From an uncultured Pseudomonadota bacterium (GTDB taxonomy: Bacteria; Pseudomonadota; Gammaproteobacteria; Burkholderiales; Thiobacillaceae): 5,322 nucleotides of DNA. The position numbers and the translations under genes are program-made. Location: the NCBI GenBank assembly GCA_903918705.1, contig CAIXFP010000501.1, positions 1 to 5,322 of the forward strand. Reading direction: 5' to 3'. The notes below the pieces were generated by a model that worked only from the letters and a program-made list of their open reading frames with translations, was not told the DNA's origin and ran no database searches. Below are positions 1 to 5,322 of the stretch, in pieces. The stretch's first letter is position 1. Each line of letters opens with the position of its first letter.

Positions 1-744
1 CAGGATCCGCACCTGTCGCGCAACGGCGTGGCTCACGACGGCGTGGTCGCCGCGCGCCTGGGTCTGCACCCGATCCCGGTGCCGGCGGAAACCGTGGCCC
101 TGTCCAGCATCCTCTTGCTGGTGCGGGAAACCGGGGCGCGGGTACATCTGGCCCGCCTGTCCAGCCGCGCCGGGGTGGAAATGGTGCGCCAGGCGAAGAA
201 GGACGGCCTGCCCGTCACCTGCGACGTCAACATCCACCACGTGCACCTATCGGAAATGGACGTGGCCGACTTCAATTCCAACTGCCACCTGGTGCCGCCG
301 CTGCGCAGCCAGCGCGACCGCGACGCCCTGAGGCAGGCCCTGGCGGAGGGCGTGATCGACGCCATCTGCTCCGACCACGCGCCGGTGGACGAGGACGCCA
401 AGGAACTGCCGTTCCAGGAAGCCGAGCCGGGGGCCACCGGGGTGGAGCTGCTGCTGCCCCTGACCCTGAAATGGGCGCGCGAGACCGGCCTGTCGCTCAG
501 CGAAGCCCTCGGCTACATCACGCATCGGCCCGCCGCCATCATGGGCATCGATGCAGGCCGGATCGGCGCCGGCCGGCCGGCCGACCTGTGCCTGTTCGAC
601 CCCGACGCCGCCTGGCTGGTGAGCCCCTCCAACCTGGCCAGCCTGGGCAAGAACAGCCCCTTCCTGGGCCTGGAGATGATCGGCCAGGTCCGCTACACCA
701 TCATCGACGGCCATCTCGACTACAAGCGCGGCCGTCCCGCCTGA
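1..744 (+). CDS. pyrC: Dihydroorotase-family protein, C-terminal part (PyrX/PyrC'-like, probably non-catalytic)
   Basis: The reading frame is open from base 1, so the gene begins upstream; the GTG at 28 is internal. It ends at TGA 742-744, giving 247 visible codons. The fragment covers the second half of the amidohydrolase barrel and the closing small-domain segment (GRPADLCLFDP, then RYTIIDGHLDY). Compared with class I dihydroorotases, the Asp of the SDHAP motif is present (codon 125) and the IHH histidines (codons 79-80) are kept. The metal-ligand His of the usual HVS motif is Arg (codon 52, HLARLSS), and the His after DHAP is Val (codon 129). Active dihydroorotases convert carbamoyl-aspartate to dihydroorotate in cytoplasmic pyrimidine synthesis. 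Proteins with these losses, such as Pseudomonas PyrC'/PyrX, instead support the aspartate transcarbamoylase PyrB. A pyrB gene just upstream would be expected but is not visible. The family is certain; the non-catalytic role is inferred. Confidence 0.93.
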   Translation, partial: QDPHLSRNGVAHDGVVAARLGLHPIPVPAETVALSSILLLVRETGARVHLARLSSRAGVEMVRQAKKDGLPVTCDVNIHHVHLSEMDVADFNSNCHLVPPLRSQRDRDALRQALAEGVIDAICSDHAPVDEDAKELPFQEAEPGATGVELLLPLTLKWARETGLSLSEALGYITHRPAAIMGIDAGRIGAGRPADLCLFDPDAAWLVSPSNLASLGKNSPFLGLEMIGQVRYTIIDGHLDYKRGRPA

Positions 745-760
745 TACGCCGGCGCCGGGC
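745..760. other. Convergent intergenic gap with a 10-bp palindrome
   Basis: Only 16 bp separate the stop of the dihydroorotase-family gene from the stop of the oppositely oriented P-loop gene. Bases 749-758 (CCGGCGCCGG) form a perfect palindrome with no loop and no T-tract on either side, so I do not call a rho-independent terminator. Transcripts from the two genes probably overlap at their 3' ends. Confidence 0.4.
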
Positions 761-1609
761 TCAACCCTTGCGCGCGATGGCGCTTTCCACCAAGGCGAGA
801 AATTCCGCCTCGCTCCTCACCTGGGCCACTTCCTGGGAGGTGACGGTGTAGCCGTGGGGCTCGGCGATGGCTTCATAGCGCGGCACGCGGGCGTGGAACA
901 GGCGCGGGAACACCCAGCGGGTGAAGTCGTTGGGCTCCACCTGGGCGACGAATTCCAGGCCTTGTTCCGCCATGTACACCGGCAGGTTCTCCGCCAGGAA
1001 ATCGGGGCGGTAATAAAGCGGCTTGGGATCGGATTGCGCGCGGCGGATCAGGGTGTTTTCCTCGTCCCTGGTGGTGACCTGGATGTAGAGGATGAGGGTG
1101 TGCCGGGCCAGCAGGTCGATGACGGAGTCGTCCTCCAGTTCGCACAGGCTGCCGCCCACGTCGTTGACGAAGTGGTTGTAGCCGTAGATTTCCTGGGCCT
1201 TGCGGATGAATTCCGGGACGTCCTTCATGGCGGCGATCTCCGCCTCCCGATAACGGGCCTGGCGCTCGCTGAACACCGGTAGCGAGAGGCCGTCGCAATC
1301 CGGGTTGCCCAGCTTGCCGACGAAGGCCAGCACCGGCCCCAGATCCTGGATCTTGATGTTGTTGCGGATGTTGATCCAGTCGTTGCGCAGCAGCTCACGC
1401 AGGAACGGCACCGCCATGGCCTGCTGCTTGATCAGGTCGAGGATGGGTTCGTCCAGGTAGCGGGTGCCGATGCGGTAGTCGCCGGAGAAGTGGAACCAGT
1501 CGTGGCGGCGCAGGAGGCCGGAGATGTAGGTCTTGCCGACGCCGGACATGCCCAGCAGGGTGATTTTCTTGTGTTCCCAGGCGCGGAAACTGGCGGGAGT
1601 GAATTTCAT
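761..1609 (-). CDS. P-loop ATPase/kinase-like protein of unknown function
   Basis: The 282-residue protein starts at ATG 1609-1607 and stops at TGA 763-761. A Walker A motif, GMSGVGKT, lies at residues 20-27 right after a hydrophobic strand (KITLLG), as in small P-loop kinases. Other visible marks are SGDYRIGTRYL (residues 42-52), FVNDVGGSLCEL (147-158), a hydrophobic strand TLILYIQV (171-178), and an Arg-rich stretch RRAQSDPKPLYY (189-200) that could act like the lid of shikimate or nucleotide kinases. There is no signal peptide or membrane segment, so it is probably cytoplasmic. An in-frame extension to 1708 adds 33 low-complexity Arg/Ser/Thr/Pro residues with no family character; I reject it. 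No purine-rich ribosome site precedes the chosen ATG. I recognise the protein only as a conserved-looking 'ATPase'. Its substrate and pathway are unknown, and the gene stands alone, divergent from the signalling pair. Confidence 0.85.
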   Translation of the reverse strand: MKFTPASFRAWEHKKITLLGMSGVGKTYISGLLRRHDWFHFSGDYRIGTRYLDEPILDLIKQQAMAVPFLRELLRNDWINIRNNIKIQDLGPVLAFVGKLGNPDCDGLSLPVFSERQARYREAEIAAMKDVPEFIRKAQEIYGYNHFVNDVGGSLCELEDDSVIDLLARHTLILYIQVTTRDEENTLIRRAQSDPKPLYYRPDFLAENLPVYMAEQGLEFVAQVEPNDFTRWVFPRLFHARVPRYEAIAEPHGYTVTSQEVAQVRSEAEFLALVESAIARKG

Positions 1610-1699
1610 GGGATGGAGGTTTCGAGTGCGGGAGGTCCGCCAGTGTGCCCGAGTGGAGGCGTTCGGTGAATGGCGGGCTGAGGGTGCCGGCCAGCCCGG

Positions 1700-1714
1700 T
1701 GACGGCATCCGTCA
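1700..1714. promoter_or_regulatory. Perfect inverted repeat, possible operator
   Basis: TGACGG and CCGTCA are perfect 6-bp inverted arms around a 3-bp CAT spacer. Allowing one bulged A, the arms extend outward to GGT and ACC (1698-1717). The dyad sits about 90 bp upstream of the P-loop gene start and 100 bp upstream of the regulator start, so it could serve either gene. I do not recognise it as the site of a named regulator, and a 6-bp dyad can occur by chance. Confidence 0.3.
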
Positions 1715-1757
1715 ACCATGACCAATTTATTCAACTTTCATCCTCAAGTTCTTCCCA

Positions 1758-1785
1758 GGCCAGCCGCTAACGGATAGCCTTTTTT
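1758..1785 (+). terminator. Imperfect stem-loop followed by six T (terminator- or attenuator-like)
   Basis: GGC (1758-1760) pairs with GCC (1777-1779), A1762 with T1775, and CCG (1764-1766) with CGG (1771-1773). The loop is CTAA, with two mismatches in the stem, and T1780-T1785 follow directly. No plus-strand gene precedes it for about 1 kb, so if it works it would act in the leader of the response-regulator transcript or stop read-through. The stem is weak and the call is tentative. Confidence 0.25.
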
Positions 1786-1799
1786 GCCTTGCACAGGGC

Positions 1800-1805
1800 G
1801 GGGAG
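1800..1805 (+). promoter_or_regulatory. Ribosome binding site of the response regulator
   Basis: GGGGAG ends 8 bases before ATG 1814. This spacing supports ATG 1814 over the in-frame TTG at 1784, which would add ten residues with no receiver-domain character. Confidence 0.65.
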
Positions 1806-1813
1806 CACCGGAG

Positions 1814-2914
1814 ATGACCACAGAGAGCCAGGAATCCGCGCTACAGGACAGTTACCCCTATCGGGTGCTGGTGGTGGACGACGAGCCGACCCAGCGCATG
1901 CTGGAGCGGGAGATCCTGGAGGCACCCAAGTATCAGGTGAGCGAAGCCGCGGACGGCGCGGCGGCGCTGGCGATCCTGCGCACGACGGAATTCGACGCGG
2001 TGTTGCTGGACGTGCGCATGCCGGGCATGGACGGCAACGAGGTGTGCCGCCGCATCCGCTCCGAACTGGGCCTGGCCATGCTGCCGGTGATCATGGTGAC
2101 CGGCTTCGGCGGCCACGACGACCTGGCCATCAGCCTGCGCGATGGGGCCAACGACTTCATCCGCAAGCCCTACCATCCCATGGAATTGATGGCGCGGGTG
2201 GATTCCGCGGTGCACCACAAGCGCATGACCGACCAGCTCGACTCCGCCGAGGCGGTGCTGTTCGCCCTGGCGCGCCTGGTGGAGGCCAAGGACGAATACA
2301 CCGGCGACCACTGCACCCGGCTGGCCCACAACGCCGTGGTGTTCGGCGAGGCCCTCGGCCTCAAGGGCGCCGAGCTCACCGCCCTGCGCCGCGCCGGGGT
2401 GCTGCACGACATCGGCAAGCTGGGCAACCCGGATTCCATCCTGCGCAAGCGCGGCTCCCTCGATGACGCCGAGTGGTCCATCATGCGCCAGCACACCTGC
2501 ATCGGCGCCGCCCTGTGCGAACCCCTGAAAAGCATGCGCTTGACCGCGCCCATCGTCCGCCACCACCACGAACGCTGGGACGGCAGCGGCTATCCCCATG
2601 GCCTGGCCGGGGAAGCCATTCCCCTGCTGGCGCGTGTGTTCCAGATCACCGACATCTTCGACGCCCTGAGTTTTCCCCGCCCCTACAAACCGGCCCTGCC
2701 CCTGCCCAGGGTGATCGAAATCCTGGAGCAGGAAACCGCCCGCGGCTGGCGCGACCCGAACCTGGTGCCGGTTTTCCTCGATCTGCTGGCGCGGCAACCC
2801 GAGTCCCTGCTGAAGCACGACGGGCTGGCGCGGGAAGCGGAAGGCCTGGGCGCCCGCCTGTTCCGGACCATCACGGCGGGCGGCACCCTGGATTGGGACA
2901 GGAGCATGTCATGA
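1814..2914 (+). CDS. Response regulator with REC and HD-GYP domains (cyclic-di-GMP phosphodiesterase)
   Basis: The protein has 366 residues from ATG 1814, preceded by a good ribosome site. A receiver domain spans about residues 16-135: acidic pair D22/D23, phospho-acceptor D66 in LLDVRMPGMDG, T96 and K118 (RKPY). An HD-GYP domain follows, about 147-335, with H166 in TGDHCTRLA, H198-D199 in LHDIGK with K202, H227 in RQHT, HHHERWDGSGYP at 250-261, and TDIFDAL at 279-285. All the metal-binding and GYP signature residues I can check are present, so it should hydrolyse cyclic-di-GMP in the cytoplasm. The layout matches RpfG-type regulators, but I do not assign that name. There is no DNA-binding domain, so the output is enzymatic. 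The stop overlaps the sensor's start codon (ATGA), implying translational coupling; the partner sensor probably controls phosphorylation of D66. Confidence 0.96.
   Translation: MTTESQESALQDSYPYRVLVVDDEPTQRMLEREILEAPKYQVSEAADGAAALAILRTTEFDAVLLDVRMPGMDGNEVCRRIRSELGLAMLPVIMVTGFGGHDDLAISLRDGANDFIRKPYHPMELMARVDSAVHHKRMTDQLDSAEAVLFALARLVEAKDEYTGDHCTRLAHNAVVFGEALGLKGAELTALRRAGVLHDIGKLGNPDSILRKRGSLDDAEWSIMRQHTCIGAALCEPLKSMRLTAPIVRHHHERWDGSGYPHGLAGEAIPLLARVFQITDIFDALSFPRPYKPALPLPRVIEILEQETARGWRDPNLVPVFLDLLARQPESLLKHDGLAREAEGLGARLFRTITAGGTLDWDRSMS
2900..2904 (+). promoter_or_regulatory. Ribosome binding site of the sensor gene
   Basis: AGGAG lies inside the last codons of the response regulator, 6 bases before ATG 2911. 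It supports a start at the ATG ATG pair (2911 or 2914) and independent or coupled initiation of the sensor. Confidence 0.6.
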
Positions 2915-5322
2915 TGCAACTACTGGTGCGCCAGAATGCCCAGAAAACCCGCTGGCTGGCCTTCCTGGGCGCCGTCGTGGCCATTTGGCTGGTCCTGTCC
3001 TGGCTGGTGGCGGGACGAGTCACCCACAACGCCATCGCGGAACAGGTCGCCGCGGCACGCTACAGCAGCGCCGCCCGCGCCCAGACCATCGCCCGGGTCA
3101 TGGATCAGAGCATCGCGGACCTGCATGGCACCGCCGCCTTCATCGCCCAGGAGGCCGATGTGGTCGCGGCCCTGGCCCGAGCGCTGCCACAGCCCGCCGC
3201 GGCCACCCCGGAGCAGCGCCAAGAGGCCTGGAGCGGCGATGCCGGCCTGGCGGCGGTGAACGCCCACCTGGCGCGGGCGGCCCGGCATCTGGGCGTGGAC
3301 GTGGTCTGGCTGATGAATCCGGCCGGGGACGCCATCGCCTCCAGCAACGCGGGCAGCGCCACCAGTTTCGTCGGCACCCGTTATGCCGACCGGGATTACT
3401 TCAAGATGGCCAGCGCCGGCCAGCTTGGCCATCAATACGCCATGGGCCGCAAATCCAACACGCCCGGCCTGTTCTTCAGCGCGCCGGTGCGGGAAGGCGG
3501 CGCAGGCGGAAAAATCCTCGGCGTGGCCGCGGTCAAGATCGACCTGCCCCGGCTGGCTTATTGGGTGAACCAGGCGGATTCCTTCATCAGCGACATGTAC
3601 GACGTCGTCATCCTGGCCCGGGATCCCATCCTGGAAATGCGCGCGCTGCCCGACGCCCGCGTCGCCGCCCTCAGCCCGGCAGCGCGCCAGGCCCGCTACA
3701 AGCGCGAGGACTTCCCCGCGCTGGAACTGGCGCGGTGGAGCGATCCGGCCTACCCCGGTGTGGCTTCCTTCATGGCTTCGCCGGTGGTCCTGGCGCGCAT
3801 GACCCTGCCCAACATGGACATCCAGGTCCACGTCATGGAGTCCGTGCCCGCCCTGGCCACCGCCGAAGCACTGCGTCTGGACCATTTCCTGCCCCTGGCC
3901 GCGGTGGGCTCCCTGCTGATCCTGGTGGTGGGCGGCAGCCTCATCTTCGCCCTGCAGCGGCGCCAGTCGGAGCGGGGCATCGCCGCCTCCCTGTCGCTGC
4001 ACAAGGCCACCATCGAATCCACCAGCGACGGCATCCTGGTAGTGGACAGCGCCACGCGCCGGGTCACCACCTACAACCAGCGGTTCGCCGATCTCTGGCG
4101 CATCCCGCCGGAGCGGCTCGCCCACCACGCGGATCCGGACCTCCTCGCCTATGTGCGCGAGCAATTGGACGATCCCGAGGGCTTCGCGGCGAGGGTAGCG
4201 GAGATCTACAGCGACCCCGAGAACGCCAGCTTCGATGTGATCCGGTTCAAGGATGGCCGCGTCTTCGAGCGCCATTCCCATCCCCAGCGCCTGAACGGCA
4301 AGGTGGTCGGGCGGGTCTGGGATTTCCGCGACGTGACCCTGCGCAATCATGCCCTGGACAAGCTCGCGCAAAGCCAACTGGAGTTGCAGACCATCATCGA
4401 CACCGAGCCGGAATGCGTGAAACTGATCGGCCCCGACGGCAGCCTGACGAAGATGAACCGCGCCGGCCTCGACATGATCGAGGTGGACGACCCGGAACAG
4501 GTCTATGGCAGGCAGGTGCTGAACATCGTCGCGCCGGAATACCGGGCCGCCTTCGCCGCCCTCACCAAGAACGTGTTCCGGGGCGTATCGGGCAAGCTGG
4601 AGTTCGAGATCGTGGGCCTCAAGGGCGGCCGCCGCTGGCTCGACACCCACGCCGTGCCCCTGCGCGACCCCCAGGGCAATATCATCGCCCTCCTCGGCGT
4701 GACCCGAGACATCAGCGAACGCAAGGCCGCCGAGACCGCGCTACGCGATCGCCAGATCGTGCTCGACGCCATCTTCAGCCAGGCCAACGCGGCCATCGAA
4801 CTGGTCGACACGGAGACCCTGCGCTTCGTCGACTTCAACGAGGCCGCCCACCGCTTGCTGGGCTACAGCCGGGAAGAATTCGCCAACCTGTACGTGCATG
4901 ACATCCAGGGTGACCTGGCGGAGGCGGCATCCCTCCGCGCGAATATCGCAACAATGCGGCCGGCGGGTCACGCGGCCTTCGAGGCTCGCCATCGCCGCCG
5001 CGACGGCAGCTTGATCGATGTTCATCTCAACCTGCGCTTCGTCACCATCCAGGGCCGCGAGATGATTGTCTCGGTCTGGGATGACATCAGCGAACGCAAG
5101 GCCGCGGAGCGGGCATTGCGCGACAGCGAGGCGCGTTTCCACACCCTGTTCGACAGCATGGCCGAAGGCGTCGCCCTGCACCAACTGGTCTACGACGACA
5201 ACGGCATCCCGGTGGATTACCGCATCGTCGAAGTCAACCGCGCCTACGAGAGCCTGCTCGGCCTCGACCGCGCCCGGGTGCTGGGAAAGACTGCCGGCGA
5301 CGCCTATGGCGTGGAACAGCCC
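2911..5322 (+). CDS. Membrane sensor with double-Cache and at least four PAS domains (partial, runs off the window end)
   Basis: The frame is open for 804 codons from ATG 2911 to the last base with no stop. Residues 15-34 form a first transmembrane helix (WLAFLGAVVAIWLVLSWLVAG). Residues about 36-320 are a periplasmic double-Cache domain of the DctB kind, with RYADRDYFKMASAG (157-170) and GRKSNTPGLFFSAPV (179-193), then GVAAVKIDL (204-212). A second helix spans about 327-348. The cytoplasmic part has PAS1 (about 363-477, from STSDGILVVD to VWDFRDVT), PAS2 (about 490-605), PAS3 (about 615-730) and the start of PAS4 (from 739, RFHTLFDSMAEGVALH). PAS2 and PAS3 end in DISERKAAE linkers. The output domain is outside the window: histidine kinase is favoured by the adjacent receiver protein, but GGDEF/EAL is also possible. 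The Cache ligand is unknown; DctB relatives bind small carboxylates. Confidence 0.95.
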   Translation, partial: MMQLLVRQNAQKTRWLAFLGAVVAIWLVLSWLVAGRVTHNAIAEQVAAARYSSAARAQTIARVMDQSIADLHGTAAFIAQEADVVAALARALPQPAAATPEQRQEAWSGDAGLAAVNAHLARAARHLGVDVVWLMNPAGDAIASSNAGSATSFVGTRYADRDYFKMASAGQLGHQYAMGRKSNTPGLFFSAPVREGGAGGKILGVAAVKIDLPRLAYWVNQADSFISDMYDVVILARDPILEMRALPDARVAALSPAARQARYKREDFPALELARWSDPAYPGVASFMASPVVLARMTLPNMDIQVHVMESVPALATAEALRLDHFLPLAAVGSLLILVVGGSLIFALQRRQSERGIAASLSLHKATIESTSDGILVVDSATRRVTTYNQRFADLWRIPPERLAHHADPDLLAYVREQLDDPEGFAARVAEIYSDPENASFDVIRFKDGRVFERHSHPQRLNGKVVGRVWDFRDVTLRNHALDKLAQSQLELQTIIDTEPECVKLIGPDGSLTKMNRAGLDMIEVDDPEQVYGRQVLNIVAPEYRAAFAALTKNVFRGVSGKLEFEIVGLKGGRRWLDTHAVPLRDPQGNIIALLGVTRDISERKAAETALRDRQIVLDAIFSQANAAIELVDTETLRFVDFNEAAHRLLGYSREEFANLYVHDIQGDLAEAASLRANIATMRPAGHAAFEARHRRRDGSLIDVHLNLRFVTIQGREMIVSVWDDISERKAAERALRDSEARFHTLFDSMAEGVALHQLVYDDNGIPVDYRIVEVNRAYESLLGLDRARVLGKTAGDAYGVEQP
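4708..4730 (+). repeat. Exact 23-bp direct repeat, copy 1 (PAS2 exit linker)
   Basis: Encodes DISERKAA at residues 600-607 of the sensor. The same 23 bases recur at 5083-5105, exactly 375 bp (125 codons) later and in the same frame; the flanking bases differ. Confidence 0.85.
5083..5105 (+). repeat. Exact 23-bp direct repeat, copy 2 (PAS3 exit linker)
   Basis: Encodes DISERKAA at residues 725-732. It is identical in DNA to 4708-4730, while the PAS domain bodies preceding the two copies are well diverged. The repeat therefore marks the PAS-PAC unit boundary, not a mobile element. Confidence 0.85.

Larger units (their letters stand above)
1610..1813. promoter_or_regulatory. Divergent intergenic region between P-loop gene and response regulator
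   Basis: This 204-bp stretch must hold the promoters of both the leftward P-loop gene and the rightward regulator-sensor pair. Its most AT-rich part is about 1718-1755, the natural place for promoter melting. I could not find a well-spaced sigma-70 -35/-10 pair or a sigma-54 GG-N10-GC element on either strand, so no precise promoter is called. The region contains a dyad at 1700-1714 and a stem-loop with a T-tract at 1758-1785, both listed separately. Confidence 0.55.

Noticed and set aside
749..758. Palindrome CCGGCGCCGG as a bidirectional terminator
   Set aside because: It has no loop and no flanking T-tract on either strand, and such GC palindromes are common by chance in DNA of this composition.
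1610..1708. 33-residue N-terminal extension of the P-loop protein
   Set aside because: It is low-complexity Arg/Ser/Thr/Pro sequence, is not signal-peptide-like, and would use up half the divergent promoter region. ATG 1609 sits at a natural distance before the P-loop.
1733..1750. AACTT and AAGTT arms as a second operator
   Set aside because: Arms of only 5 bp around an 8-bp spacer in an AT-rich stretch are expected by chance; nothing else supports it.
1784..1813. TTG start for the response regulator, adding ten residues
   Set aside because: The GGGGAG site at 1800-1805 is placed correctly for ATG 1814, and the added residues have no receiver-domain character.
1841..2818. 325-residue minus-strand open frame opposite the HD-GYP regulator
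   Set aside because: Composition is His, Gln, Gly and Val rich, and it lies antisense to intact REC and HD-GYP motifs.
2920..4650. 576-residue minus-strand open frame opposite the sensor gene
   Set aside because: It is a shadow of the G/C-rich third positions of the sensor frame. The translation is rich in Gly, Ala, His, Gln and Val with no domain, and it runs antisense to clear Cache and PAS domains.
2985..4901. 638-residue plus-strand open frame in another phase
   Set aside because: Its translation is dominated by Arg, Gly, Pro and Ala without any fold signature, and it overlaps the well-supported sensor frame throughout.

Overview
The window is high-G+C bacterial DNA with strong third-position G/C bias, which makes long shadow ORFs on both strands. 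The gene content and protein style suggest a proteobacterium, most likely a betaproteobacterium. That placement is an inference from remembered family resemblance, not from a database search. Both ends of the window cut through genes.

Layout: (1) 1-744, plus strand: the C-terminal part of a dihydroorotase-family protein that lacks at least one metal-ligand histidine, as in the non-catalytic PyrX/PyrC' partners of aspartate transcarbamoylase. (2) 763-1609, minus strand, convergent with it across 16 bp: a 282-residue P-loop protein with a clear Walker A motif, similar in outline to shikimate/nucleotide kinases but of unknown role. (3) 1610-1813: a divergent intergenic region with a short perfect dyad and a stem-loop followed by six T. 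(4) 1814-2914, plus strand: a response regulator with a receiver domain fused to an intact HD-GYP cyclic-di-GMP phosphodiesterase domain. (5) From 2911 to the window end, plus strand: a large membrane sensor with a periplasmic double-Cache domain between two transmembrane helices, then at least four PAS domains. Its C-terminal output domain lies beyond the window.

Genes 4 and 5 overlap by 4 bp (ATGA) and form a translationally coupled signalling pair. The likely logic is that a small extracellular ligand is sensed by the Cache domain and the signal passes through the PAS array. The output module may then phosphorylate the receiver of the HD-GYP protein and so change cyclic-di-GMP turnover. 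The direct phosphotransfer step is inferred, because the kinase (or GGDEF/EAL) part of the sensor is not visible. I see no mobile element, CRISPR array, tRNA or rRNA. The most unusual gene is the P-loop protein; the other genes belong to known families.
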